DNA of 64,000 nt from Streptomyces netropsis (GTDB lineage: Bacteria; Actinomycetota; Actinomycetes; Streptomycetales; Streptomycetaceae). Where the stretch lies: assembly GCF_014203545.1 (NCBI RefSeq), contig NZ_JACHJG010000012.1:62001-126000 (forward strand). The letters run 5' to 3'. Below are positions 1-8,953 of the stretch, piece after piece. The notes beneath the pieces are model-generated. The model ran no database searches. It worked only from the letters and a program-made list of their open reading frames with translations, and was not told the DNA's origin. Positions within the stretch are counted from its first letter, which is position 1, and every line of letters starts with the position of its first letter. Position numbers and translations under genes: made by a program.

Positions 1-190
1 GGCGCGCGCCCGCGAACGCCACCGTGATCGCGGGCGCGGCCACCAGCAGCGGGCCGAGATGGATGTGCTGCGGGGCCAGGATGTCGACCACGCAGATCGT
101 GACGATCAGCCCGAGCGGGATCACCACCAGCGCGGGCGAGTGGCCCGGCTGCCAGGTGTGGCGGACGTGCGTCAGCGGCCGAAAGGACAC
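1..190 (-). CDS. Membrane SpoIIE/PP2C-type phosphatase, N-terminal part
   Basis: Only the first 63 or so codons lie in the window; the gene runs off the left edge. The GTG start at 190 gives a short polar N-terminus (residues 1-19) followed by hydrophobic segments (about 20-40 and 45-63) separated by a short loop with APQHIHLGP. This membrane-entry pattern is typical of Streptomyces PP2C phosphatases with three N-terminal helices, and the gene at 642 has a similar layout (hydrophobic run, short H-containing loop, then GPLL followed by a second run). The catalytic domain is not visible, so the family call is an inference from the membrane region and the neighbour. It is divergent from the phosphatase at 642. 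Confidence 0.6.
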   Translation of the reverse strand, partial: MSFRPLTHVRHTWQPGHSPALVVIPLGLIVTICVVDILAPQHIHLGPLLVAAPAITVAFAGAR

Positions 191-641
191 CTCTTCAGTC
201 TGCCACCTGCCCCCGTCCCCGCCCGGGTAGGCGCGACCCGGCTCCGCCCACGGTGCGTGCTGCGTGTCGAGGTCGTCGACGTCCCGCGCGATGGCGCCGT
301 CGGCCACCTCCGCATTCCCTCTGGGCGAGGCCGTGCTGACGGCGAGTGAGTGTGTCGGAGCCCGCGCAGGACTGCGCCTCGCGGCCGTACGTGCCGCGGC
401 GTCGTACGGTACGCGTACTCGTAGGGCGGGCATCGACCGCACCAGCTGGTGGAAGGCGATGAGGCGCGGGTCGTCGCGGTGCGTGGCCGCGCAGGGTGTG
501 GACGATCGACCGCCCGGGGGATCAGTGGGTGGGCTGAAGGACGGTTCTCACCAGGGCGGACTCCGCACGGCTGCGGACGTGGAGGCCGCAGGACGGGAGC
601 GAGGAGTGGACCATTGAGGTTTCAGGGGGCAGCCTGTAGTC
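191..641. other. Gene-free divergent promoter region
   Basis: About 450 bp between the two divergent phosphatase genes. The open frames here have no family resemblance and poor start signals. A GTAC-rich stretch near 405-422 could be a promoter or operator, but no site can be assigned with confidence. Confidence 0.4.
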
Positions 642-1781
642 ATGCGGTGGCTCTTCCGCTCGTCCCCGCGACCAGGAACGGGTGCCTACAGCCGGGTCCT
701 CTTCACACTCGGCCAGTGCGTACCGTTCGCGATCGCCCTGCTCGTGGTGGGCATCGAGTTCTCGCCCGCACACTTTCTGTACACCGGCCCCCTCCTCACC
801 GCGACGCCGGCGCTGGCGGCCGTGACGATGGGGCCCCGCGGGACTGTGTCGGCAGTGGCTGTCGCCCTGGCCGTCAGTGTGGCCACCGCGACCCACAACG
901 ACGCGTGGGGCAGCCAGCAGGTCTACACCAATTTCCTCGCTCTTTTCCTGGTGTCCGTGGCCAGTGTCACGACGAGTAGTGCCGTGCGGACGCGCAGGCA
1001 GAGCGAGCTCGACCAGGTCCGGCGGATAGCCGCGGCGGCGCAAGCGGTCATTCTGCGGCCGGTACCCGCCCGGCTGGGCCCGGTACGGGCGGCCAGCATG
1101 TACCTCGCGGCCGAGGCGGGGGCACAGATCGGCGGTGATCTGTACGAGGCTGTGCAGACCCGGTACGGGGTCCGGATGATCGTGGGGGATGTCCGGGGCA
1201 AGGGGCTGCCCGCCGTGCGTGCGGCCGCGGCCGTGCTGGGCGCGTTCCGGGAGGCCGTGCACTACGAGGACGACCTGGTCGAGGTGATAAACCACTGCGC
1301 GGCCGCACTGCGACGGGAGTGCGGCGTACCGGGGGTGTCCGATCAGGAGGCCCTGTTGGAGGGTTTCGTCACCGCTCTCGTGGTCCAGGTGCCGGACGGG
1401 CCCGTGGTCGAGGTGGTCAACCATGGTCATCCCCCTCCGCTGGTGCTGCACCGGGGCACGGTCCAGGCATTGATGCCCGCCTCCGAGCTGCCGCCTCTGG
1501 GTCTGGAGGACTTCGTCATCGGTCTTCCCGACAAGACGGAGAGCTATCCGTTCACACCCGGTGACCGTCTGTTGTTGTACACCGACGGCGTCATCGAAGC
1601 ACGCAATCGTGACAAGGACTTCTTCCCCCTGTCGGAGGCCATGGAATCGGTGGATGCCCGCACCCCGCGGGAGTTCCTGGAGCGGTTGCATCAAGAGTTG
1701 CTCCGACACACCGAGGGATCCCTGGCGGACGATGTGGCGATGCTTCTCGTCGACCGGGTCGAGGAAGAAATCGGCCAATAA
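642..1781 (+). CDS. Membrane-anchored SpoIIE/PP2C phosphatase
   Basis: Predicted Ser/Thr phosphatase of the RsbU/SpoIIE branch, which in actinobacteria usually dephosphorylates anti-anti-sigma factors. The N-terminus has hydrophobic helices at about residues 24-42, 48-82 and 96-112, then a linker and a PP2C domain with GGDLYE (164-169), GDVRGKG (182-188), a later YTDGVIEAR and a C-terminal DDVAMLLV. The Asp residues in these motifs are the expected metal ligands. At 379 residues it is a normal length for the three-helix class. There is no GAF, PAS or STAS domain, so any signal would enter through the membrane part. It is divergent from a paralogue at the left edge. The substrate is unknown. 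Confidence 0.9.
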   Translation: MRWLFRSSPRPGTGAYSRVLFTLGQCVPFAIALLVVGIEFSPAHFLYTGPLLTATPALAAVTMGPRGTVSAVAVALAVSVATATHNDAWGSQQVYTNFLALFLVSVASVTTSSAVRTRRQSELDQVRRIAAAAQAVILRPVPARLGPVRAASMYLAAEAGAQIGGDLYEAVQTRYGVRMIVGDVRGKGLPAVRAAAAVLGAFREAVHYEDDLVEVINHCAAALRRECGVPGVSDQEALLEGFVTALVVQVPDGPVVEVVNHGHPPPLVLHRGTVQALMPASELPPLGLEDFVIGLPDKTESYPFTPGDRLLLYTDGVIEARNRDKDFFPLSEAMESVDARTPREFLERLHQELLRHTEGSLADDVAMLLVDRVEEEIGQ

Positions 1782-2243
1782 TCCGGTGCGGCTGCCGCCT
1801 CAGGGGTGGGGTGAGCACGCGGCGTCATCGTCGGCTTCGGCGCCTGCGGACCCTGGTGGCACGCAACCGACCGGAATGCCCGGTGTCGGACGCAATTGCG
1901 CCCCATAAGCCGCCCTTTGGGTCTCCGAAGCGGGATTCCCGAGGAAGTTGATCAAGGGTGATAGCGCCACCACGCTGCGCAAGCGCACACAAGTGGACTC
2001 GTCTATTCCGTGGTAACGATCCTATTAAGCAATGCCCGTGAAATGGCCGGGCATTGGAATAGACCTTTAGTGGTGGCGTCTCCAAGTTGCCTATTTTTAA
2101 AGAGACTTGATTGCTTGCCGAGTGACGCCCGCTCCCTCCTGTGAATCATGCTCCATATTTCAACGAGTCAAACCACCTTGCCTGACGGCCTGTTCGTTCT
2201 GGCACACTTCCGGCCACCCACAACTCCCCCACGGAAATGAGGT
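1782..2243. other. Gene-free, relatively AT-rich upstream region of the protease run
   Basis: About 460 bp without a credible gene. From about 1990 to 2170 it is clearly richer in A/T than its surroundings, as expected for a promoter and leader of the exported-protease run that begins at 2244. The nested inverted repeat at 2001-2064 lies inside it. Confidence 0.5.
2001..2064 (+). promoter_or_regulatory. Nested inverted repeats, possible structured leader
   Basis: GTCTATTCC at 2001-2009 pairs with GGAATAGAC at 2056-2064, and inside it AATGCCCG (2031-2038) pairs with CGGGCATT (2048-2055). The two right arms abut, while the left arms are separated by 21 nt, giving a bulged long stem. It lies about 180 nt upstream of the metalloprotease start. 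It could be an RNA control element or an operator; no known riboswitch class was recognised. Confidence 0.45.
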
Positions 2244-4286
2244 GTGGCCTTGCCCGGTCGCAGAAGACAGGTGCAGCAACGGCGACGAAAACGCGGCATG
2301 CTCATCGCCGCGGTCGCCGTCACCGCAGGGGCGCTCGCCGGCACGGCGGCGCTCGGTGGTGTCTTCGACAACGAACCGTCCCGGCCGCAGGTCGCCGCCG
2401 CCCGGACGGCGGCCGACGGTCCGGCTCCGGCCCCCGCGCACGACAGGACACCGGAACCGGTGACCCGAATACCCGACGACGACCGCACCCGCGGCCTGGT
2501 CTACAAGGGCTTGCGTCCCGCGCCCAAGGGCAACCACTGCGCCGGCGTCCTGCGGACCGCCGACGGTCGTTGCACACACGGCCCCGACAAGCCGCCCAAG
2601 GGCGTGGACATCACCAAGGACACGCCGCCCGCCGCGAAGACGCAGGACACGGCCCAGGCGCCGGGCCGCCCCGACACCGGCAAGGCGCCCCAGGGGCAGC
2701 CGAACGCCGGCACCACGGTCTCCGTCGACGCCCGCCAGGCGGGGACCGCCGCGACCAAGTCCCCTCCCGCCGCCCCCACTCGGGGTGCCGCGAGCGCGAA
2801 GGCGGCACCGGCCGGTCAGGCGGTGCAGTGCGACGGGGACGGCAGCACCGGCAACCGCGTGCAGGTCGTGTACGTCCACGCCCCCGGAAACGACCGGTAC
2901 GCCGAGTACCTGGCCTCGTTCCGCAAGTGGGCCGCCGACGCCGACACCATCTACTTCGCCAGCGCGCAGGAGACCGGCGGCGTACGGCACATCCGGTTCG
3001 TGACCGGCGCCGACTGCGCCCCGTCCGTGCTCAACGCCGAGGTGCCGAGCTCGGCACTGGCAGAGTTCGGCGCGATGAACTCCGCGCTCGCGGCGAAAGG
3101 TTTCGACCGGCGCGACCGCAAGTACATGATCTTCGCGGACGCCAAGGTCTACTGCGGTATCGGCACCTTCAGCGGCGACGAGCGCCCCGGTGCCGCCAAC
3201 CTCAGCAACTTCGGCCCCTCCTACGGCCGTACGGACGCCGGGTGCTGGGGCGGTTCGACCGCCGCGCACGAGCTCGGGCACAACCTCGGAGCGGTGAACA
3301 ACAGTGCCCCGAACACCAGCCGCGCCGCGCACTGCACCGACGAGTGGGACGTCATGTGCTACTCGGACGCGCCGTACTACCCCACCATGCGGGATATCTG
3401 CCCCGAGCGGGGCCACGACGAGCGCCTGGACTGCAGGCACGACGACTACTACCACACCAGTCCACAGCCGGGCAGTTACCTGGCGACCCACTGGAACGTC
3501 GCGAACAACCAGTTCCTGATGACCGGCGACGGCACCCGGCCGGACCCCGACCCGAGCCCCACTCCGACGCCGAAGCCGACCGGCAGCACCGGACCGTCGA
3601 CGGGCCCTGTCCCGGTCGTCGGACAGCTGACGTCCGACTCGGCAGTGGTCACCTGGCCTGCGGCCCCCTCCGCCGCGTGGTACCAGTTGCTGCTGAACGG
3701 CAGCCATGTGGCGTGGGTGCAAGCCAACTCGGCCCGCATCCACCACCTGCGGCCCGACACCGACTACACGGTGGCCGTCGCGGTCCGCGACCAGGCCGGA
3801 CGCGACCAACGGCCCGGCCGTACGGTGTCGTTCCACACCCCGCCCGTCGGCAGCACCACCACCGAGCCCGGCACGCGGTACACACTGACCAACGGGCACA
3901 CCGGACTGGCGGCCGAGATCTGGGGCGGCAAGACCGCGGACGGCACCGTCCTGGTCGCGTCCCAGCCCAACGGCTTCACACCACAGCAGTGGTACCTCGA
4001 CGACGCCGGCGGTGGTGTGCGGCTGCGCTCGGCCGCGTCCGGCAAGTGCCTGCAGCTCGGCGGGGACGCGAACCCCGGCCAGTGGGTCGCCCAGCGGCCC
4101 TGCTCCGGCAGCACCGCCCAGCAGTGGCAACTGACCAGGTCGGGCGACGGTCTGCGCCTCACGGCCCAGGGCAGCTCCCTCGTCCTGGGCGTCGGCAAAC
4201 GGCCGTACTACGGGGCCTGGCTGCTCGAGCTCCAGAAGCCGGACAGCTCCGGCTACCAGGCATGGAGCCTGAAGAAGTCCGCCTGA
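2244..4286 (+). CDS. Exported zinc metalloprotease with Fn3 and ricin-type lectin domains
   Basis: The GTG start follows a GGAAATGAGG ribosome site. A basic N-terminus and hydrophobic segment (about residues 18-38) act as signal or anchor, followed by a Pro/Ala-rich spacer. The protease domain carries HELGHNLG at residues 342-349 and a downstream MCYSD Met-turn-like motif. A fibronectin type III domain (about 455-535) and a ricin-type beta-trefoil (about 545-679) with QxW-like repeats follow, so it probably binds polysaccharide and cleaves protein outside the cell. In the classical metzincin motif HExxHxxGxxH the third ligand position is Asn here; a His in the following Cys-His pair may replace it. 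It is the first gene of a four-gene exported set. Confidence 0.88.
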   Translation: MALPGRRRQVQQRRRKRGMLIAAVAVTAGALAGTAALGGVFDNEPSRPQVAAARTAADGPAPAPAHDRTPEPVTRIPDDDRTRGLVYKGLRPAPKGNHCAGVLRTADGRCTHGPDKPPKGVDITKDTPPAAKTQDTAQAPGRPDTGKAPQGQPNAGTTVSVDARQAGTAATKSPPAAPTRGAASAKAAPAGQAVQCDGDGSTGNRVQVVYVHAPGNDRYAEYLASFRKWAADADTIYFASAQETGGVRHIRFVTGADCAPSVLNAEVPSSALAEFGAMNSALAAKGFDRRDRKYMIFADAKVYCGIGTFSGDERPGAANLSNFGPSYGRTDAGCWGGSTAAHELGHNLGAVNNSAPNTSRAAHCTDEWDVMCYSDAPYYPTMRDICPERGHDERLDCRHDDYYHTSPQPGSYLATHWNVANNQFLMTGDGTRPDPDPSPTPTPKPTGSTGPSTGPVPVVGQLTSDSAVVTWPAAPSAAWYQLLLNGSHVAWVQANSARIHHLRPDTDYTVAVAVRDQAGRDQRPGRTVSFHTPPVGSTTTEPGTRYTLTNGHTGLAAEIWGGKTADGTVLVASQPNGFTPQQWYLDDAGGGVRLRSAASGKCLQLGGDANPGQWVAQRPCSGSTAQQWQLTRSGDGLRLTAQGSSLVLGVGKRPYYGAWLLELQKPDSSGYQAWSLKKSA

Positions 4287-4357
4287 ACCACCCCCTTGGT
4301 GGCAGGGGCCGTGCGGGCCCCTGCCACCCTCCCCACTCACACCGGAGCCATCCCCTC

Positions 4358-4945
4358 ATGCCCGATCGCCGCTTCACGGCAGCGGCCGCCACGCTCGCGG
4401 GCCTGTTGGTCCTGGGGTCTGCCGCAACGGCACACGCCCACGGCGACACCATCCATCTCACCGTCACGGGCATGTCCGCCGGCCACCCCACCACCAAGGC
4501 GACCTGGGAGGACGACGGCCATCCCGTGAACGAGAAGGTCGCCGGCACCCTCACCGCGACCTCGGCCGACGGCACCACGCTCGGCCCCTGGCGCCTCGTA
4601 CCGGTACCCGGACAGCTCGGAACCTTCACCACCACCGAGGCACTGCCCGCCGGCGACTGGACCCTCACGGCACAGACGGCCTTCCCGGCGCTCGGCCGCA
4701 CTGAATCGCGGGCCGAGGTGACCGCGGCATCCCTGGCCGGCCCCACCCGCGCACCGGCCGGACCGCCGGCCCCGTCGCGAGTGCCCTCCAGCGCGCCCGC
4801 GGCCGCCAAGGCGCCCGCCTCCGCATCCGACGGCGGATCGGCACCCGGAGCCGTGACCCTCGGCGTCACGGCCCTGGTCCTCGCCGCCGTCGGCGTACCG
4901 GCCGCGTTCTGGCTGCGGCGCCGCCGCACCCGCCACAACGCCTGA
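4358..4945 (+). CDS. Exported, C-terminally anchored CopC-like protein
   Basis: 195 residues: a signal peptide ending near an A-H-A motif, then a domain starting with His-Gly that ends at about residue 125, a Pro/Ala/Ser-rich spacer, a transmembrane helix (about 165-185) and a basic tail. The mature N-terminal His and the beta-rich domain recall CopC-type copper-binding proteins, but the similarity is weak and other copper ligands are not obvious. It follows the metalloprotease by 71 bp and precedes the cysteine protease by 39 bp on the same strand, so co-transcription is likely. A role as surface-bound partner of the secreted proteases is an inference. Confidence 0.7.
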   Translation: MPDRRFTAAAATLAGLLVLGSAATAHAHGDTIHLTVTGMSAGHPTTKATWEDDGHPVNEKVAGTLTATSADGTTLGPWRLVPVPGQLGTFTTTEALPAGDWTLTAQTAFPALGRTESRAEVTAASLAGPTRAPAGPPAPSRVPSSAPAAAKAPASASDGGSAPGAVTLGVTALVLAAVGVPAAFWLRRRRTRHNA

Positions 4946-4984
4946 CGACACCTGACCGACACCAGACAGACAAGGGAACCCCCC

Positions 4985-5839
4985 ATGCTCGGATCCCGTA
5001 GGCCTGCCCGCATACCGGGCCGCAGAAAGACCCTCCTCTCCACGATGGCCGCGGTCCTGTCCGGCGGACTCCTGCTGGGCCTCGCCCCCGAGGCCCAGGC
5101 AGCGGTCACCGGCACGGTCACCGGCGGACAGGGCAACTTCCAAACCGTCAACCAGCGTTCCCAGCCGTCCCTGTCCTCCGGTATCACCGGCACCTCACGG
5201 GTCGGCGACCGCATCTCGATGTCCTGCCGCACCACCGGCGACGTCGTCGAGAACAACTCCCGCTGGATCTGGTCCGGCACCTTCTACCTCGCCGACGCCT
5301 TCATCCGGGAGGACACCGGCGGACTGCCGGTCTGCGGCGCCGGCCAGCCCGCCGGACAGAAGCTCCTGAACATCGGCATGCAGAAGCAGGTCCGGGACCA
5401 GTGGTGCTGGGACGCCTCCGGCCTGACCATCGCCAACTACTGGGGCTACACCAACTACAACCAGTACGACTTCTGCCGCCTGGCGGCCCAGGGCAACAGC
5501 GGACTCGACTGCAACAACCAGCCCGCCACCCTGGGCGACATGGCCAACGGCCTGCGCAACATGGGCTTCCGCAACAGCGGCACCGACCTGTACCGCAACG
5601 CCTCCTTCGGTGAGACCCAGACCGAGGTCGCCAACGGGCGCCCGTTCGCCGTCCGCATCGGCTGGACCTCCGGCGGCGGCCACATGAACGTCATCTACGG
5701 CTACGACAGCACCAGCAACATGGTCGCGGTCGGCGATCCCTGGCCCAGCACGCAGACGTACACCTGGTGGAACTACTCCACCTACGCCGGAAACAACTCC
5801 TTCCGGTGGACCCACACGCGCATCGGCATCCACGGCTAG
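4985..5839 (+). CDS. Secreted papain-like cysteine protease (C70/AvrRpt2-like)
   Basis: 284 residues with a signal peptide ending near residue 38, then a small N-terminal domain with paired cysteines and a papain-like C-terminal domain. The nucleophile is Cys141 in the QWCWDAS motif, His233 follows in GGGHMN, and Asp251 lies in GDPWP; this Cys-His-Asp order and spacing match the papain-like C70 group, whose motif is usually QWCWAAS. Protein cleavage outside the cell is predicted; substrates are unknown. The next gene starts 14 bp downstream, so the two are almost certainly co-translated. Confidence 0.82.
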   Translation: MLGSRRPARIPGRRKTLLSTMAAVLSGGLLLGLAPEAQAAVTGTVTGGQGNFQTVNQRSQPSLSSGITGTSRVGDRISMSCRTTGDVVENNSRWIWSGTFYLADAFIREDTGGLPVCGAGQPAGQKLLNIGMQKQVRDQWCWDASGLTIANYWGYTNYNQYDFCRLAAQGNSGLDCNNQPATLGDMANGLRNMGFRNSGTDLYRNASFGETQTEVANGRPFAVRIGWTSGGGHMNVIYGYDSTSNMVAVGDPWPSTQTYTWWNYSTYAGNNSFRWTHTRIGIHG

Positions 5840-5853
5840 AGGAGAGACCCACC

Positions 5854-6741
5854 ATGCACCGAATGACCGGACGCGCCGCCACCCTGCTCGCGGCCGCCGC
5901 CGTCACCACCCTCTGCGGAATCGTTCCCGCGCAGGCCGCCGACGGCCCCGTCATGCCCAGCCCGCCCGCCGCGACCGACTACGCCGCCGCCCAGAAGACG
6001 CTGGGCTCCGGCAAGGTCCACGACACCGTCGCGCGCTTCCTGACGGCCGCCGAGCAGCGGACCCCGGCCGCCGGCGCGGACGGCGGTACGGCCGGCGCCC
6101 CGCGCGGCCTGGCGCGGACCCCCGCCACCGCTCCCGGCTTCGACCTCAAGAAGCCCGTACCCCTCTACGAGCTCGCGCCCGAGTTCGTCACGGGCAAGAC
6201 CAAGCCCACGGCCGGGTCGGCCCTGCGGCTGTCCTACCTCGCCTCCCGCGTCTCGGCCGCGAACGGCCACCAGGCCGCCGTCCTGCTCGCGCCGGGCAAG
6301 CCGGGGGCGTCGGGGAAGGGCGGCCAGGACTGGCAACTGGCCGGCATCCGTGACGGCGACACGGACATCAGCGCCGCCGAACGCGGCACCGACCAGGCGC
6401 GAACCTTCATGGAACCGCAGATCCACGGCTGGTACCGGCTGAGCGCCGACGGCTCCGTCGAGCCGCTCAACAAGGAAGCCCGCGTGGCCCTCCAGGGCAA
6501 GTCGCGCGTCACCCTCGCCGCCTACCAGCAACTCGTCGCCAAGCGCTACGGCGACAAGCTCCCCGGCTCGTCCTACGACCGCAAGGGCCTCGCCGGCGGC
6601 TACGCCCTCGCCGAGGACCAGACCGCCACCGAGCCCTCCCGCGCGTCCGGCCCCTGGCTCCCCGCCGCCTCCGGCGCGGCCGTGCTGGCGGCATCGGGCG
6701 CAGGGGTCCTCCACCTGCGCCGCCGACGCCGCTCGGCCTGA
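5854..6741 (+). CDS. Exported, membrane-anchored partner of the cysteine protease
   Basis: The ATG at 5854 has a good ribosome site (AGAGGAGAG). The 295-residue product has a signal peptide, a globular region of about 200 residues with no recognised domain, and a C-terminal hydrophobic helix followed by five arginines, so it should stay on the outer face of the membrane. Its position 14 bp after the C70-type protease suggests a dedicated partner such as inhibitor, chaperone or docking protein; this is inferred from context only. A strong terminator follows. Confidence 0.7.
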   Translation: MHRMTGRAATLLAAAAVTTLCGIVPAQAADGPVMPSPPAATDYAAAQKTLGSGKVHDTVARFLTAAEQRTPAAGADGGTAGAPRGLARTPATAPGFDLKKPVPLYELAPEFVTGKTKPTAGSALRLSYLASRVSAANGHQAAVLLAPGKPGASGKGGQDWQLAGIRDGDTDISAAERGTDQARTFMEPQIHGWYRLSADGSVEPLNKEARVALQGKSRVTLAAYQQLVAKRYGDKLPGSSYDRKGLAGGYALAEDQTATEPSRASGPWLPAASGAAVLAASGAGVLHLRRRRRSA

Positions 6742-6747
6742 TCCCGC

Positions 6748-6788
6748 CCGGCGGCCCGGTTCCCACGGTGGGGGGACCGGGCCGCCGG
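6748..6788 (+). terminator. Strong intrinsic hairpin after the protease run
   Basis: Perfect 13-bp inverted repeat (6748-6760 with 6776-6788) and a 15-nt loop, starting 7 nt after the stop codon. There is no long T-tract, as is common in Streptomyces. Confidence 0.8.
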
Positions 6789-6974
6789 ACGGCGTTTTCG
6801 TCGGCGCGGGCCCGGAGCCACCGCCGACCGGAGCTCGTCGGAGGCGGGCGCGACCGGCCTTCCACGCGCTCGCCGCCGTCCGTCCGTGCTCCTTGCGCAC
6901 CTCCGCGCGCTCGTCTCAACGGCGGATGAGCGGGCATCGCATCCTTCACGTCACTCGCCGCGAAGGAGCCCCTC

Positions 6975-7505
6975 ATGGCTGTCAGCAGATCATGGATGTG
7001 CGCTGTCGTACTGGCAGCCCTCACCTCGCTCGGTACGACCGTGCCGGCCACGGCTTCGTCCTCCGGCGAGCCGTTCGTGCACGTGCAGTGCCACGGGACC
7101 GAGTCGGTCACCTATCACCCGGGAGTCACCTTCCGGGCGCGGAAGGTCGACATCACGACCGACGGCCGGTTCGGCTCCTGCGCCGACAGCCAGGGCAAGG
7201 TGACGAGCGGGTCCTACGGGGAACGGTTCACCGTCTTCGCCGGCTGCAACGACCTCCTCGACGGATTCGAGGACCGGCGGACCTTTACCTGGAGCACCGG
7301 CGACACCAGCGTCATGAAGGCCACCGGTACCAGCACCGCCGTTGCCGGCCAAGTGGTCACCACGATCAAGGGAACGGTGACACAGGGCCGCTTCCGTGGC
7401 CGGACGGTGGTGCAAGTCGTGACGGTTCCCCAGCCGGAGTTGGTGCGATGCCTCACCACCGGACTCACCGGCGCGACAGGAGTGACGACGCTCGCCATCA
7501 CCTAG
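6975..7505 (+). CDS. Secreted protein of unknown function
   Basis: 176 residues, starting after GCGAAGGAG. A signal peptide (about 1-28, ending in ATA-SS) precedes a mature domain with four cysteines and a repetitive Thr/Val/Gly-rich beta pattern. The Cys pairs suggest disulfides outside the cell. No family is recognised. The next gene converges from the other strand. Confidence 0.72.
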   Translation: MAVSRSWMCAVVLAALTSLGTTVPATASSSGEPFVHVQCHGTESVTYHPGVTFRARKVDITTDGRFGSCADSQGKVTSGSYGERFTVFAGCNDLLDGFEDRRTFTWSTGDTSVMKATGTSTAVAGQVVTTIKGTVTQGRFRGRTVVQVVTVPQPELVRCLTTGLTGATGVTTLAIT

Positions 7506-7639
7506 GCGGTCTCGTTCGGGCGTACGCTGCCGAGCCTCCGCCCGCCGTGGTCAACCGCGCGGGCGGCTCGAATGCCGCCGAACCGGCGGGACCTGGACAC
7601 GGACACGTGTCGGCGACCCACGGGGTCGCCGACGCCGGA

Positions 7640-8059
7640 TCAGGTCTGCTGTTCGCTGATGTTGACCATCCAGGTGATACCGAACTTGTCCGTGCACATG
7701 CCGAACACATCGCCCCACATCTGCTTCTCCAGGGGGACGGACACCGTGCCGCCGTCGGACAGCTTGTCCCAGTAGCCGCGCAGTTCGTCCGCGTCGTCGC
7801 CGCTCAGGCTCACCGAGATGTTGTTCCCGGATCGGTGTTCCGTCCCGGGCGGATTGTCGGCGGCCATCAGCGTGAATCCCCTGACGGTCTCGAGCATGCT
7901 GTGCATGATCTTGTCGGCATATCCCGGGGGCGCCTCGGAACCGAAGTCACCATAGGTGTGGACGGCCAGGTCGCCGCCGAAGACCTCCTTGTAGAACTCC
8001 ATGGCACGTCTCGCTTCACCGGGGAAGCTGATGTACGGGTTGAGACGGGAAGTCATCAT
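7640..8059 (-). CDS. VOC (glyoxalase/PhnB-like) family protein
   Basis: 139 residues with the PhnB/3-demethylubiquinone-methyltransferase-like VOC layout: an N-terminal PYISFPG, ARRAMEFYKEVFGG, and a C-terminal WGDVFGMCTDKFGITWMVN. Proteins of this type form dimers with a metal or ligand pocket and often lack the catalytic residues of glyoxalase I, so the substrate cannot be read from sequence. It stands alone, about 90 bp downstream of the DUF899 gene on the same strand. Confidence 0.88.
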   Translation of the reverse strand: MMTSRLNPYISFPGEARRAMEFYKEVFGGDLAVHTYGDFGSEAPPGYADKIMHSMLETVRGFTLMAADNPPGTEHRSGNNISVSLSGDDADELRGYWDKLSDGGTVSVPLEKQMWGDVFGMCTDKFGITWMVNISEQQT

Positions 8060-8149
8060 TCAGCCCTTTCATGACGAATAGTCAGTTCGGGCAGCCTACG
8101 TGCGTCGGAGGCGAAGTCGGAGGACCTGAAGGTCCCTGTCGGACACTGC

Positions 8150-8830
8150 CTAGTAGCTGAGTGCGGCAAGCCAGTTGTCCCGGCCTCGGCGTGTGAGGTC
8201 GAGGATGTGCCATACCGGGCTGAGCAGGTCGATGCCTCGCTGGTCGATGTCGTCGGACATCCGGGGGTGCGCCGAGTAGAAGTGGTGCACCGACCCGCTG
8301 TCGCCGCGGGTGAACACCGACACCGTCGAGTCCTGGTTGCCCTCGGCGTCCTCGCTGCCCAGGTCGTACTTGAAGGTACTGGACCCGGCACTGAGCAGAC
8401 GCAGATTCGTCCACTTCCGGTCTCGGGCGTGCGCGCGGAGCGCGGGCAGGCCGGTTGCGGCGACGATCACGAGGTCGACGTTCTGCGCGACGTGGTGGGC
8501 AACTCCGTTGAACCCGTCGCACCACATCGTGCACATGGGGCATGGCTCGGTCTGTTTCTTGCCGTACATGAGGTGGTAGACGACCAGGTCACGCCCGGGC
8601 CGCGTGAACAGTTCACCCAGTCGCACGGTCTGCGCCGGCACGTCACCAGCCTGCAGATCAGCAGGGCCCTCCTCGAACACGTAGTCATCGACGACAGGGC
8701 CCAGCGGCAACCGGCGACGCAGGTCGGCGACGCCTTCACGATGGCGCATCAGCTCGATCTCGGCTTGCCGCAGCTCCTCGCGGGCACTGACGTATTCGGC
8801 CGACTCCCCAGTGAGATGGGTTGGACGCAT
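8150..8830 (-). CDS. DUF899 (thioredoxin-like) family protein
   Basis: 226 residues from the ATG at 8830, which has AGGAG six bases upstream; a longer reading frame to 8902 lacks a site and the family's usual start. The N-terminal helix with EELRQAEIELMRHRE and the motifs LFTRPGRDLVVYHLM and CPMCTMWCDG are characteristic of DUF899, a thioredoxin-fold family. The Cys-Pro-Met-Cys pair could be redox-active. Its role is unknown. Confidence 0.88.
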   Translation of the reverse strand: MRPTHLTGESAEYVSAREELRQAEIELMRHREGVADLRRRLPLGPVVDDYVFEEGPADLQAGDVPAQTVRLGELFTRPGRDLVVYHLMYGKKQTEPCPMCTMWCDGFNGVAHHVAQNVDLVIVAATGLPALRAHARDRKWTNLRLLSAGSSTFKYDLGSEDAEGNQDSTVSVFTRGDSGSVHHFYSAHPRMSDDIDQRGIDLLSPVWHILDLTRRGRDNWLAALSY

Positions 8831-8953
8831 CGCTACTCCTGGCATGGCTGCTGACCGGTGGCCGCCATCGGTTGTGGCCCACCACCGTATGCCTGCGCAC
8901 AAGGCCGGTCAGGCAGTGAGATGACAAGGGCCCGGCCAGTGCACTCCTATGGA

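Noticed and set aside
2160..4340. 726-codon minus-strand frame
   Set aside because: GC-driven antisense shadow; the plus-strand protease has clear motifs and a ribosome site.
2237..4945. 902-codon plus-strand frame covering the metalloprotease
   Set aside because: Only its last 588 nt (4358-4945) are a gene; the rest is an Arg-rich shadow of the metalloprotease in another frame.
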